Of a DNA stretch of 64,000 nucleotides, positions 48,401 through 61,008 are shown in pieces (position 1 is the stretch's first letter; the number at the start of each line of letters is the position of its first letter). The stretch is from Spisula solida (lineage: Eukaryota > Mollusca > Bivalvia > Venerida > Mactridae): NCBI GenBank assembly GCA_947247005.1, contig OX365955.1:15915322-15979321 (forward strand), written 5' to 3'. Position numbers and translations under genes: made by a program. The notes below the pieces were generated by a model. The model was not told the origin of the DNA. It searched no databases and saw nothing but the letters and a program-made list of their open reading frames with translations.

Positions 48401-51400
48401 CAAAACTATCTTGTCCTTTATGCTGTTGCCATGTCCTCAACATAATAAAGAGCAAGTTAGTACTGGTCAATAAATAATTACAGGAAAACTGATTGACAAG
48501 TGTATCTGGAACATTGTTGAAGAAATGGTGGAAAACTTGATGTAAACAAACACATACTGTACTGTCAGTCTGTGAATTTTAGATTTGAAACTTCTAGTCC
48601 GAAGCATGGAATAATTTTCCATTATACTCTATATATAATTATTGCAAAAGTTACTTGTCTGAATCCATAATTACTTGTCCCGTAAAACCGGACCAGTGCT
48701 AATTTTGCAGATTGTACTTTCAATTTCAGAATGTAGTAGGAAGTACAACATTGTTTACAGCATTATTGAAGAAATGTATAGATCGTGATGTGGTACCATT
48801 CTGTAAATATATTGCTGGCAAGAGTAGTCCACCGAGATTTGTGGCATTATTACCACAGGTACACCTTTACACATTACTATATATCTCACATATTTATGTT
48901 TCCCACATACATGTATAGTGGGGGAAACATATTATGTGTGGGAGAATTATTTATATTATGGTGGACATCTGGATGTAACTCACGGTGAATGTCACAATGT
49001 TTGTCCGCCTTGTTTTCCTTAACCATTGATCGGATTTCAATGAAAGTTGACATGAATACTTGGTACCAAGCCTAGATGTGATCATATCATGTACCAAGCC
49101 TAGATGTGATCATATCATGTACCAAGTCTAGATGTGATCATATCATGTACCAAGTCTAGATGTGATCATATCATGTACCAAGCCTAGATGTGATCATATC
49201 AGGTACCGAGCCTAGATGTGATCATATCAGGTACCAAGCCTAGATGTGATCATATCAGGTACCAAGCCTAGATGTGATCATATCATGTACCAAGCCTAGA
49301 TGTGATCATATCATGTACCAAGTCTAGATGTGATCATATCAGGTACCAAGCCTAGATGTGATCATATCAGGTACCAAGCCTAGATGTGATCATATCAGGT
49401 ACCAAGTCTAGATGTGATCATATCATGTACCAAGTCTAGATGTGATCATATCAGGTACCAAGTCTAGATGTGATCATATCATGTACCAAGTCTAGATGTG
49501 ATCATATCATGTACCAAGTCTAGATGTGATCATATCAGGTACCAAGTCTAGATGTGATCATATCATGTACCAAGTCTAGATGTGATCATATCATGTACCA
49601 AGTCTAGATGACTGTGATCATATCATGAATACTTGGTACCAAGTCTAGATGTGATCATATCATGAATACTTGGTACCAAGCCTAGATGTGATCATATCAT
49701 GAATACTTGGTACCAAGTCTAGATGTGATCATATCATGAATACTTGGTACCAAGTCTAGATGTGATCATATCATGAATACTTGGTACCAAGTCTAGATGT
49801 GATCATATCATGAATACTTGGTACCAAGTCTAGATGTGATCATATCATGTACCAAGTCTAGATGTGATCATATCATGTACCAAGCCTAGATGTGATCATA
49901 TCAGGTACCGAGCCTAGATGTGATCATATCAGGTACCGAGCCTAGATGTGATCATATCAGGTACCGAGCCTAGATGTGATCATATCAGGTACCGAGCCTA
50001 AATGTGATCATATCAGGTACCGAGCCTAGATGTGATCATATCAGGTACCGAGCCTAGATGTGATCATATCAGGTACCAAGCCTAGATGTGATCATATCAT
50101 GTACCAAGCCTAGATGTGATCATATCATGTACCAAGCCTAGATGTGATCATATCAGGAATATTAGGTCAGATGATTTTTGTCAGAGTTATAAATGAAGTT
50201 AAAGTTTAGTTACCATTTTTCGAAGGCCGCTTTCGGCAATTCAGCCAATCAGCCACCCTTTGGCATATAATTTCCCCTGGTTATTGGGCTACCTAAGGAA
50301 AGTTGGGTTTGAGTCTCCCTGTTGAGACTATTTCTCTTCTGGTTCATGTGCAGCCAACATCGAGATAAGGCGCCCAGGAATATGGAACATATACAGGCAC
50401 CGTCCTCACAGGTACCAAATCACAACTTTGCATTATGGGTTATTCTTGTTCAGAGAAATTAAACAGTGACGCAGACGGGATTGAACCTGGGACATCTTGA
50501 ACCCAAAGTGTACTCCCTACCTCTATGCCAAAGCTCCCCACGTGGTTATTGTCCTTTGTGGGAGACCTACATTTTTATGTCAAAAATCCTTCTAGTTTTC
50601 AGCAGTTTTACTACCCCATCAGGCCTTTTCCTCATGCTTTAGCCCTCATAGAAAGCATTGTTTTGACAATTTTCTGTGTGTGTATACAGGAAGAAGAATT
50701 AGATGACCACAAGGTACAGCTAAGATCTCCTGGTTTCCATGTTATATTTCTACCATTCGCTGATGACTTCAGGAAAGTCAAAGCAGAACAAACAGTTAAA
50801 GGTACAATGTTTATGTGTTAGAATAAAAAATAATTGTTTGCTCCCCCCAAAAGTTCAATTGACCATATGCCAGAGGTTTACTTAATTATGTTAATCGAGA
50901 ATTGAATTTGTCTATAAAAGGATTTTATTTTGGTTGTTAAAACTTAGGAAATATTGCGCATATTTGCATAATCTAATGGATTTGCTAAATAACCTTCAAC
51001 AAAACATTTGACAAACACATGGGCAGAGTGTTCTCTACACTGGCATAGTAAATTGTCAATAGTGAACACTGTTATTCTAAACCTGATATTTCAATGGAAG
51101 TCCATAAGATTACAGCTTGTTTAATGCAATCGAAACATCATGTTTGATGTTTCATGGCTTGTTTAAAGGCCTTAAAATCGTTTGCAAGAGCAGTGTGATA
51201 CTCAATTACTGTATATCATTAACAGATATTTAGTTTACCCCTATATGCGACGGGATTCTGCTTGTTCACATTTAGGCACATTGCTGTCAAGGATGTAATA
51301 TTTACATGCAGTAATATACATTTAAGTTGGATTGTTGGATATATATTGTGTGAGGGCAATTAGAGGTTTTTACAAAATTAATCTGGTTTCCCCTAGTATT

Positions 51401-54400
51401 CTGACTCAATCCTCCCAGTCATATTTTGAATGATGTTCATACATTCTGACAGCTGATACAGATCAGATCAATGCTGCTAAAGAAGTTCTGAAGAAACTAC
51501 AGTTTACATACTCTGCTGAAAGTTTTGAAAATCCAGTTCTACAAAAACACTGGCGTAATATAGAAGCTTTAGCTCTAGATAGAGACGCAGCTGAGGAGAT
51601 GGAGGATTATACAAGTATGTATATATACATGTAGAACAGTGATAAGGCCATAAAGCAATATTTACATTGCAATCAATCTCTTTAGCTCAAAAAGTGACAG
51701 GGTGAACTTTCGTGATCACTCTTCGTCCATACCCCCATCCACAATTTGCCGGTGTAGACACTAGAGGTCACAATTTTGGCATAATCTTTATGAAACTTGG
51801 GTCACAATGATTAAATAAAAGAATCTAGGCCAGGTTCGATAATGGGTCATCTGGGTATAAAAAACCTAGGTCACTAGGTCAAATCATTGAAAAACCTTGT
51901 GTAGACACGAGAGGTCACAATTTTGGCCTAATCAGTAACATACATGAAACCATCTTAACAATTTCTAGACCATGTTCAATATTAGGTCATCTGGGGTCAA
52001 AAACAAGATATCTTTGTCAAATCATAGAACACCCTATTGTATGTTATAGAGACTACATTTTTCTCTAGTTTTAAAAGCGGTAAATGATAAGTTTGATTTA
52101 TGAATGTTATGACTCATTTGTATATGATGGGGTATTGCTTAGCACTTCCCTGTCTGTAGAACAGATCTTTTCTTAACAATAAGTCTAAGAACAGCTGGGC
52201 CTAGGATCTTCAAACATTATAGGGAGGGTGGTCATTATCTGTAGATGACACTTTTTGATTTTGAGGTCAGTTTGGTCAAAGGTCAAGGTTACCATGGTGG
52301 CATACATGTTTTATACAGAGAATTAGACATGATCCTGACCTTTATGCATGTATATATTACCAGGTTCTTGCGTCAAATATATAAATTTCTGCAAGGAAAT
52401 CGTGCAATATCGGTCCTTTAGATTTGTGTTGGTATTACACCCCTAGCGTCCTCGTGATAATTCCCACTTATGAAAACATACTATCAGTATTATATTCTGA
52501 GCATAGTCTTTATTTGCCAGTCAGCTTTCTGCTGAAATATGGCAGGTATATGAGCGTGAGTGCCTCCACCCGTATTTGAACCCGGGACGCCAGATTAGAC
52601 GGCAGGCGCGCTAACCATTGAGCTACGGAGGCACATATATGAATATAGACAATATATCAGCTGTTTAATTATGCTAATAAAAGGTTGAGAATCATGTAAA
52701 ACTCTCTGGACTATTGTTAATGTGGGCTTTTCATTTAGATTTACATTAGTAATAGCCCCATGTTCTCATTTATGTAGTTTCCTATTCTTAAACACAAATA
52801 TTGGACTCTGTATGCTTACCATCTTCCAGTGCCTGACGAGAATAGAATCAAGAAAAGGGCCGGTGATGCTATCGAAAACTTTAAGGACCTAGTGTTCCCA
52901 GCTGACTATAATCCAGGGGTCAAAAGAAAGGTAAGTGTAAGTAAGGGCTCATAGATGGACTTTCATGTCTTTGCATGAATTTTCATTAAGTGTGCTAGTT
53001 TAATGCCTTGCTCCTTTGACTGTTCTGCTGCATGTAACTAGAAAAGAGTTTGAGCTACAGTAATCAAACTTAATAGGAATATTAAACAGTATGTTCTAAT
53101 GTGCACTTTAAATTTGGATTCAGATTCATTGTTATCCCTTTACATGGTTGAGCTTGGTTTGTGTCACACATTCAAGCTACAGTCATCAAATTTTATTTGA
53201 AAATTAATCACTTATAGTATAAGCTGAATGATGCCCTTGAAAAATTTAAATGGCAAGTGTAGGCATCTGTGTCCTATGGGCACATTTCTAGTTGAAATCA
53301 TGAAGAACTTGGAAGTATTGATCTACCAGGCCCGCTAGAATTCTCTCGCATATAGTGGGGAGACATATTGATTCTGTGTTGGATGGATGGATGTCACAAA
53401 GTTTGTCCGCACTTGTTTTTAACCACTAGTCAGATTTCAACGAAATTTCACCAGGCCTAGTTTAGCATATTCTTAGGAATTTAAGGTCAGATGAATATTG
53501 CCTGATTTATGGCCCTTTGTTGGAGACATACATTTTTCTGTCAAAAACATTTCTAATAAAGATTGAATGATGTTAATTTACACTGTGTAGGCTGGTGGTG
53601 GTGATGGTGGTGCAGCTAAGAAAGCTAAGACAGAAGCTGCTGCTGGTATTGATCTCAAGGCAGAAGCTGAGGCAGGACGGGTATGTACAACCACAGGAAT
53701 TTGAAATTCCATCAATAAAATATCATAGCAGTTGATCTGATCAAAATCGCTCTATACGTATATATAATACTGAAGGAACGCAACGCATTTTCGTCTTCCA
53801 AAATGGAATCCCGTAGCAAGTGCTATCAAAATAAAAAATACAAGCGATCAAGTTAGATCATTTGGTACAACATAGTGATATACTGTTAAATCATCATTAT
53901 TTCTCATGGGACAGAGTTTCATTTCTTTGATGATTAACTCAACATCAGAATCATATCTGCTAAAATAATTGCCATTATACAGGAGTAGTTTATAGGGGTC
54001 TTCTCTTCCAATTAGCTAAATCCACAAATGTTTGATACCACAAAATTGCTTGACTTCTACATTCAACAATAAATTTAATGTACACAAAATAAAATGGTAT
54101 TACAGTATTTGGTTTGAACTATAAACGAGCATGGCAATTATCAATTATCTGTTTAACACTTGTTCTTGAGTTCATGAATTCAAGATAGCATTAATTTGGA
54201 CAAGGCATTGGGAACTCAGTAAATGTGGCACTGAAACTTAAGCAAAGCTTATGTATTTGGGAAGTGTGAAAAATTGCAATTATAAAAAACTCATGATATT
54301 CAAAGTCTCCAGTATTAGAATGAAAGTTCAAATATAATTTCCAAGTGACTAAATTGTGAGGAACTGTTTTGAATATTTGAGCACTGTTGTCTTACAGACT

Positions 54401-54571
54401 GCTGTCATTTTAGTTTTAAATGATGAATGTTATTACTATTGTTTGTAGCTTGGAAAGTTGACGGTACCCATACTGAAGGAGAAGATAAAGGAGAATGGTA
54501 TAACGAGTACGGGAACCAAGAAAGCTGATCTTATAGATGCTATATGTGCACATTATAATGTCGGAGTGTAA
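36412..54571 (+). CDS. XRCC6: Ku70 (XRCC6), DNA end-binding subunit, 19 exons, 605 aa
   Basis: Ku70 pairs with Ku80 to form the ring that binds DNA double-strand ends in the nucleus and recruits the non-homologous end-joining machinery. CDS exons: 36412-36480, 37413-37523, 38243-38317, 38683-38730, 40638-40692, 41056-41149, 41618-41696, 42503-42610, 43408-43484, 44004-44087, 44688-44784, 45242-45356, 47780-47868, 48730-48858, 50690-50801, 51453-51614, 52830-52930, 53591-53680, 54449-54571. All junctions are GT-AG, phases join cleanly and the total is 1818 nt. Landmarks: acidic N-terminus (residues 1-23); vWA-like domain (about 28-240) with RDGLIMLIDCTKPMF, KIISSEKDLLGIVFFGT and SKRILLFTSNDNPH; Ku core with GVGVYNLI, YLMGFKP, VGSTTLFTALLKKC and RFVALLPQEEELDD; C-terminal arm with FENPVLQKHWRNIEALALD and FPADYNP; basic KRK and AKKAKT stretches (about 533-548, likely nuclear localisation); SAP domain in the last exon (LGKLTVPILKEKIKENG). 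Length matches the family. The start has no in-frame upstream exon in view. No damage seen; I judge the gene functional. Confidence 0.97.
36697..36851. mobile_element. 155-bp MITE in Ku70 intron 1
   Basis: Left end CAGGCCTAGACACTAAC, right end complement CAGGGCTTGACACTAAC (15 of 17 match), flanked by ACTTG on both sides (36692-36696 and 36852-36856). Interior is built from ACTGGTCC repeats. Non-coding; 5-bp duplication leaves the superfamily open. Confidence 0.7.
37542..37623. repeat. long hairpin just after the Ku70 exon 2 donor
   Basis: AATTTGTCCCTTCGGGCGCA... pairs with ...TGCGCCAAAGGGACAAATT; arms of about 34 nt with few mismatches and a ~10-nt loop. Starts 19 nt after the exon end at 37523. 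Looks like a tiny fold-back insertion. Confidence 0.8.
37640..37830 (+). repeat. fragment of a dispersed bivalve-type repeat
   Basis: GGGCCTAGGATCTTC, GGTTGGTCAT and GATTTTGAGGTC blocks in the same order as at 52180-52310 and, in part, 48220-48345. An intronic fragment of one interspersed family. Confidence 0.5.
38731..40637. other. Ku70 intron 4 (largest early intron)
   Basis: 1.9 kb. A stretch of higher CpG (about 39100-39620) differs from its surroundings and may be an old element, but no termini were found. The 89-codon minus-strand frame at 39620-39889 has no recognised domain and is not called. Confidence 0.35.
41790..42080 (+). repeat. fragment of a dispersed repeat in Ku70 intron 7
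   Basis: Shares TTGTTCTCCTTAAC, TCGGATTTC(C/A)A(C/A)GAAA, TTGGATGAATATTGCCTGAGTTATGGCCCTTTGTTGGAGACA-type blocks with 48950-49055 and 53370-53530. One interspersed family has thus landed in at least three introns of this gene. Confidence 0.55.
43005..43182. repeat. 44-bp tandem repeat, four units, Ku70 intron 8
   Basis: Four units of CATTAAATAAAC(T/C)AAATGGG followed by TTCAGGGATAGTTTCCTGCCTGCC, nearly identical to each other. Confidence 0.9.
43564..43795 (+). repeat. tRNA-derived SINE, family B copy 1 (Ku70 intron 9)
   Basis: A box TTGCTAAGTGG, degenerate B box about 40 nt later, then a tail TGGCTGGGTAGTCTCCATATGACTGAAATACTG shared with 47405-47645. A tail-only fragment repeats at 43907-43962. 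Intronic, same strand as Ku70. Confidence 0.55.
45566..46956. mobile_element. hAT-like fold-back element in Ku70 intron 12
   Basis: Left end starts CAAAGGGATTCGACCCG and right end is its complement CGGGTCGAATCCCTTTG. The exact 8-bp sequence CTCCCAGC flanks both ends (45558-45565 and 46957-46964), the duplication length of hAT elements. Inverted arms are about 390 bp and highly similar (left 45566-45955, right from about 46270), around a ~310-bp loop. The right arm is split by a family-4 Helentron-like insertion (46474-46773). No transposase frame. Confidence 0.85.
46474..46773 (-). mobile_element. Helentron/pearl-like element, family 4, copy 2
   Basis: Minus-strand copy of the element at 1766-2060: AACAAGACTGCGTTCAC start, GGAC run (46520-46562), GGGGGGCATAAAAA end. 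It sits in only one arm of the hAT-like fold-back, so the empty site is preserved in the other arm (GTATTTTTTATGTATAAT read in the same sense), showing insertion within an A/T run without an obvious target duplication. Confidence 0.8.
47405..47650 (+). repeat. tRNA-derived SINE, family B copy 2 (Ku70 intron 12)
   Basis: A box TGGCTAAGTGG (47421-47431), degenerate B box GTTTCAGTCC, tail ending CTGGGTAGTCTCCATATGACTGAAATACTGTT as in copy 1. Family tail similarity is the main support. Confidence 0.6.
49051..50156. repeat. 28/37-bp minisatellite in Ku70 intron 14
   Basis: About 39 units. Basic 28-bp unit: TGTACCAAG(C/T)CTAGATGTG then ATCATATCA. A central block (about 49613-49840) uses a 37-bp variant that adds GAATACTTGG. 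The array begins inside a dispersed repeat (TGAAAGTTGACATGAATACTTGGTACCAAGCCTAGATGTG) and ends by resuming that repeat's text (GGAATATTAGGTCAGATGA), so it grew from the repeat. Units with GGTACCGAGCC cluster near the right end, showing local homogenisation. Confidence 0.95.
50395..50540 (-). repeat. tRNA-like SINE head (Ku70 intron 14)
   Basis: On the - strand, TGGCATAGAGG resembles an A box and GGTTCAATCCCG a good B box. A related, more degraded minus-strand copy lies at about 55600-55755 (GGTTCAATCCTC). Not a functional tRNA. Confidence 0.45.
51690..52040 (-). repeat. family-2 Helentron-like fragment (Ku70 intron 16)
   Basis: Reverse-oriented, diverged copy of family 2: 3' hairpin text GTGACAGGGTGAACTTTCGTGATCACTCTTCGTCC, then two ~150-bp units (TAGAGGTCACAATTTTGGC, GAAACTTGG, CTAGGCCAGGTTCGATA). 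The 5' terminus is missing. Confidence 0.65.
52495..52634 (-). repeat. tRNA-derived SINE, family A copy 1 (Ku70 intron 16)
   Basis: The minus strand of 52560-52634 is 75 nt with GTGCCTCC/GGAGGCAC ends pairing perfectly, A box TAGCTCAATGG and B-box-like GGTTCAAATAC. The anticodon loop region reads CGTCTAA, so an Arg-UCU-like ancestry is possible, but position 33 is not U and the anticodon and T stems carry mismatches. A flanking ~60-bp piece (GCATAGTCTTTATTTGCCAGTCAGCTTTCTGCTGAAAT) is shared with the second copy, which marks it as a SINE. Confidence 0.65.
52960..53590. repeat. dispersed-repeat fragments in Ku70 intron 17
   Basis: A minus-strand end similar to that at 31990-32012 (GGGCACATTTCTAGTT, 53279-53294) is followed by a + strand fragment (53370-53530) with TTTGTCCGCACTTGTTTTTAACC and GATTTATGGCCCTTTGTTGGAGACATA shared with introns 7 and 14. 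Confidence 0.45.
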
Positions 54572-54941
54572 CGGGGGACTGTTTGCTGATGATCAGAACA
54601 TTATACTCAATGCCTGGTGCAAGGAGACAGTGTCATATAGATGGATAGTCCGGAGATATAAACCTGATCCGGACCATTATGCTTGAAGATATTATAGTTA
54701 GCTTCTTAAGCAGAATACTGTATGGGTGGATATATCCGCAGATCCAAAAGTTAGCTATTAAACATTCATGTGTGAGTTTTCTTAAAATTTTCTGTGAAAA
54801 TATTGAAAAAAAGCTTGTTGCATATGGACACACATGCGAGCTTTCTGATTTCCAGAGAGATAACTATGAAATGAATTATCATTGAGTACAGAGGACTGTT
54901 CATCACATGTAGTGTCTCTACAGTTTACACAAGTATCATAT

Positions 54942-54947
54942 AATAAA
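54942..54947 (+). promoter_or_regulatory. candidate Ku70 polyadenylation signal
   Basis: First AATAAA after the stop codon, 370 bp downstream. Later ones occur near 56515 and 57045, so the true 3' end is undecided. Confidence 0.4.
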
Positions 54948-54952
54948 ATCAT

Positions 54953-57900
54953 GACCTAGACACTGTGGCGCACATATTCACTCAGCATTGATCATACAAC
55001 ATTGATCACACAGCATTGTCATACAGTATTGTCATACAACATTTCATTCTCACATGCAAGTCATTTATTGAAGGAGATTTTATGGCAATTTAATTGTGTC
55101 AAACTGTTGTGTCTACTTGGTTACTATTGTTTGATATTAATTACAGTACATACTCTGTTGAGAAACACTCTTTAGGAGCTGCAAATATTGGCTGTTGTTT
55201 AGAGGTTGTTGCTCTACAGAGGTGAAAAATGTATAGTAAATATTGGTTTAGGAAAGGTTTGAAGGTGTTATTATAGTTTATAGAGAAGTTGTTGCTCTGA
55301 AGAGGGTCGCTTACTGTATATGTATTGATAATTGTTGTTGTTAGTGATTATATATTTGTTGGTTTTATTTTTCGTATTTAGTTACTCATAGTAAAAGACC
55401 CTATACTCCATAGAGCCTTCAAACATTTCCCTACAGTATCCTGAAAAAGTTTAATAATGTTTCATATATAAATGTAAAATAAGGTACTGAGTTGAAGTGT
55501 AATTTTAGACATGCGTCTATTCAACTGACTGGGTGTATATTTACCCCCCCCCTCTCGGATCTTTGAGTCGTAAGTCAGCTTTTACTCTGGCTTTTGACTC
55601 TCTCAGGTACCAATTGATACACCTAGATCAAGTGGAGCATTGTTGGATATTCTTGTTTAGTCAAATTGGGCACTGGGCCAGATGAGGATTGAACCTTGTA
55701 CTTCTCGATCCCAAAGTGCATGTCCTATCTGTAGGCCACCGCTCACCACCTATCTAGTATGTATGTGTATTATCACTGGTATCTGATGATAGCTTCTGTA
55801 TATTGACCTTATTCTGACTTTTGAAAATGTTGCGCAGAATATTATTATAGATTCCCGCAAGCACATAGAGCACTTGCTGAAGCATTTAAAATGGTCAATG
55901 ACATTTATGTTTATAGTTCATTTGTCAATATTCACAGCACTTGCTGTGTCAAATTTAGACAAGTAGTCATATCAATTGCGTAATTCCTGACCAGGAGCAT
56001 CCAGGTTAATGTGTAAAAGCTGTACAAAAGTTTTATGATAATATATAGATGAAGTTTTAAGGGCAGGATTATTTACTGTTTATGGGAATATCGTAGCTTT
56101 ATTGCCTTTGCCTGAATTTTATAACTATATGCATGACTTTGTCTCTAATACACCATATACTCTTCACTATTCTTATATGAGATAAGCTGGAATGTATATT
56201 TGCACATCTCAAGTGCTTGATGCTTGGGATGAAAGGGAGCTTTGGCTTCTCTTTCTCTCATACCCTCGTGGCAATGGATTCCATCAGGAATAAGGTGTCG
56301 AATGTGAGTAACATAAGTTGTAAAAACTTGTTTCACCGTCAATCTGAAATGAATTAGTATCAAAATCTCGCGTGCAAGCTGAGATTGTTTTGGAAAGAAA
56401 TAAAAATTATCTCCCTTGGTAACATATCTCTAATAAGTTCAAAAGTGGATTGTCTCCCCTGGAGAATAAGTGCTGTTGTACATGAGGTTGATGTGTCTAT
56501 GGAGTATAGGGTTTAAATAAAGTGCTGAATAACCGTAGTGTGTAGGGGATGCCAAATTTTCACAAACAACACAACACAAATTTTATTAATTTTGACTACA
56601 TTGATTCTCATAATGGACCAAAAACAAAAATCTTTCTTCGACTGAAATACATGTGATTCAGTTAGCATGACGTACCAAAATACTCAGACTGATCACAATT
56701 CTTGAAATGATTTCTGAAGACCAAATTTGTTTCGACTTCTTTATAATTAACATTGCGTGTATTACATATATGTACATTATTTCTGATGTTGTTTTGACCT
56801 GGTAACTTATAATCATGCTTGTAATGGTAATGTGATGAAACATCGGATACTTTGTCTTTGAGATCAACATTTCTTAAACATGTGTTGAAAGCAAATAACT
56901 TATTTAATAAATTCGGATCTCTAAGACAGGTCATGACAGATCATTTATTGTGTTTCGTCAATAATTTGCAGATGGTTGTGTTGCATACTGTTCTCTACGT
57001 CATATTATTGTATTTCATGTACATTTGTACTTGCTTTGTAGTCTGATAAATAAATAAATGTTTTTTAATGTTGGACTTGGCTATTCTTCTATTCACCCTT
57101 TTTTAAATCTTCCTATTATATCTTACACATATCTTACACATTTACCTGACATCTAATCCAATATAAAATGTTCCATTCCACTAATCTTCCAGTGTAAACC
57201 GCTTGTGCACTGATGCAAGCGCATAGCTTGAGTGATTTTATCAGAATGGATGCCTAGGCTTTAGGTGTGTGTAAAACAATTTATGCAGCGGCGTGTAGAA
57301 AGCTGCTCGAAGGCACCGCTGTAGTCAGCACCTCTAAGCCTGTACAGTACAACCATTCTAGACGACCCTCTGTAGAGCTTTCCCTAAGCTGATATTACTA
57401 CAAATGTAACCTCTGCAGAACAACAACCTCTAAAGAATGGTTAATATTGGCAGCTTCAAAGTGGGTTGCTCTACAGAGTAAGTACTGTTTTTTAACTTCA
57501 GAAACAGAAAAAGGGCTATATTCAGGCCTTAAATAACTTATTTAGCTCATCTAGTTAAGGATAACCCGTCATCCGTCAACAATTTTCTTGTCTGCATGAT
57601 TGTGGTTTCATCTAGGATTTAATTAAAACCAAATCATAGAAGAAAAAAATATGTGCAGACGAGACTAAAATAGTCAATTTCAGGGGCTGAATATAGACTG
57701 CATAAGGATGGAACAGAGGTAGTTTAAGTGATCAGAGTTGTGTGCAAGCGTGATTAAAATAAAGCAATGAAACCACTTTCATGCAGAGCATGGTACAACA
57801 TATAACAAAACCAGACCTCCCCCAGTATGAACATATCACGTTGTATGTGACGTATATTTTGGCTAAGAACGCAAGTAAGAATGCATATCAACAAAAAGTT

Positions 57901-58457
57901 AAAAAAACAACCTCTTTTAACGAGCCATCTTCGACGTTCAAGCCGAGAATTCAAGTACAATCTATGAAACTAGATATGTTTGTGTCAATATGTCACAGTA
58001 TGTGGCCGTAACCGACTCAACTTCCTGGATTATGGGGATATCAGTTGAATCGGTTTCGAGCAAACACTGACCTTTTATTGGAACATATCAGTTGCATGGA
58101 ATGTACTCGTGCTTGGCTTGAGAGTCGATGATATCCTGTTAAAATCGGTCAAAGAATAGAATATAACTCTGGGTTGATATATTTTTTACTTGAGTTCTTA
58201 GTAAAAACTAACGTCACATACCACGTGGTATGTCAACAGTAACCGGTTGTCCTAAAGCTGATTAGCAAACTGTAATCAACTGCTTATTAGCAAGCAACGT
58301 CGGACTGTAACCGTTTAGATGTTCTATATTCTATCGACCACTAGATACAGTTCAACATCCACATACATATAATCGTAAATAACAAGAAAGAACACTTAGA
58401 ATGAACATATACTTCACGTTGCATATACTTGTGTACAGTCAATGTCATGTCCGAAAT
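54953..58457. other. Ku70 3' flank / intergenic
   Basis: Holds a degraded tRNA-like repeat on - (about 55600-55755), a possible retroelement 3' end or alternative Ku70 poly(A) region (GATAAATAAATAAATG at 57045), and a family-2 3'-end remnant on - (about 57540-57605, GAGCTAAATAAG with TTGACGGATGACGG). Short frames at 56145-56363, 56658-57046 and 57754-58011 have no recognised features. Confidence 0.4.
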
Positions 58458-59934
<1,477 letters not shown>

Positions 59935-60009
59935 ACTACAATTGGAGAAAAGGGCAGTGAAACCCATACCGTGTACATAATATCAATTATAAAAGTAATA
60001 CGACTCATG

Positions 60010-60225
60010 CATATTTAAAATCTGTATCTCAGGGCACTTCTTATCGGAGCCTACATGTATTTTCATGATAATCGGACGTGGTCATGTAGTCCAAACCGAA
60101 GTTTAAAAAGCTTGTTTTTCCATAAGTAAAGAGTAGTTTTCAGACAGTGTTTGCTTGTTTTCTCAAAATATTGATTTTGTACTTACGACCTTCTAATTCT
60201 AAGCCAGCGATATTTGATACCGATT
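60010..60225 (-). repeat. dispersed repeat, copy 2
   Basis: Opposite orientation to 25561-25790, sharing AAGTTTAAAAAGCTTGTTTTT, GAGTAGTTTTCAGACAG, TCTCAAAATATTGATTTTGTA in the complementary order. Confidence 0.6.
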
Positions 60226-60511
60226 CCCTATAACGCTGCAGGTAAATTGCCTATGTTTTCAGAATGATGTACGTTTGTGCTGATTCTGTTTGAGAAGAGG
60301 ATCGTTTGTTTTCATCGTATGTATATACAATAGTGCCATTTTGGTATTAGTAAACCACATTTGACTGAGATTCGTCAGACTTTTAGAACGAGAATAAGAT
60401 CGGAGTATGAGTTTAATTTGGTAAGGCAATATCATTGTTTCCGTCATGTACGTTCCTAGTTGCCCTAGAATGATTTATCACTCCGTACTACTCTGCTCGT
60501 TCTCGTTAGAC

Positions 60512-60681
60512 GAGCATAGCCTTTATTTGCCGAGCATAGCCTTTATTTGCCGAGCATAGCCTTTATTTGCCAGTCAACTTTCTGCTGAAATGTGACAGGC
60601 ATATGAGTGCCTCCACCCGTATTTGAACCCTGGTCACCAGATTAGACGACAAACGTGCTATCCATTGAGCTACGGAGGCAC
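60512..60681 (-). repeat. tRNA-derived SINE, family A copy 2
   Basis: Minus strand of 60607-60681 is again 75 nt with GTGCCTCC/GGAGGCAC ends, A box TAGCTCAATGG and GGTTCAAATAC. The flank has GAGCATAGCCTTTATTTGCC three times in tandem (60512-60571), present once at the other copy (52500), so the tail has expanded locally. Confidence 0.65.
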
Positions 60682-61008
60682 ACATCAAGCATTTGACGTG
60701 TATCCCACATTTGGAGAGCATGACCGTAGTCAATGCGGCGAACGACAGTTGCTCGTCAAACCTGGGAATTGTCATGTGACAAGCCAGTGCTTTATCCACT
60801 GTGTGCAGCAGTCGTACATGCTTTGTAACTATAATTGTTCATATGGATCTATTTTACTCACCACTAGATACTAGTATGTGGGTATCAAATAATACTTGAG
60901 ATTCAATACTTAATGAAAGCCTTCTATTACAATTTACAAAGCATAATTATTTACAACCAATTTCATGTCAGGAACTTAGTTACTAAAAGTAGTCTCAACG
61001 CGGACGAT

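Larger units (their letters stand above)
59935..61008. other. spacer between the two C1q copies
   Basis: Contains the inverted copy of the 25561 repeat (60010-60225) and a family-A SINE (60512-60681). No gene recognised in the remainder. Confidence 0.45.

Noticed and set aside
52560..52634. Functional tRNA gene on the minus strand
   Set aside because: Anticodon and T stems are mismatched, position 33 is not U, and the same block plus flank recurs at 60607, so it is a SINE.
57754..58011. Overlapping frames of 68 and 76 codons on opposite strands
   Set aside because: No domain, no signal peptide and no splice context; at most one could be real and nothing favours either.
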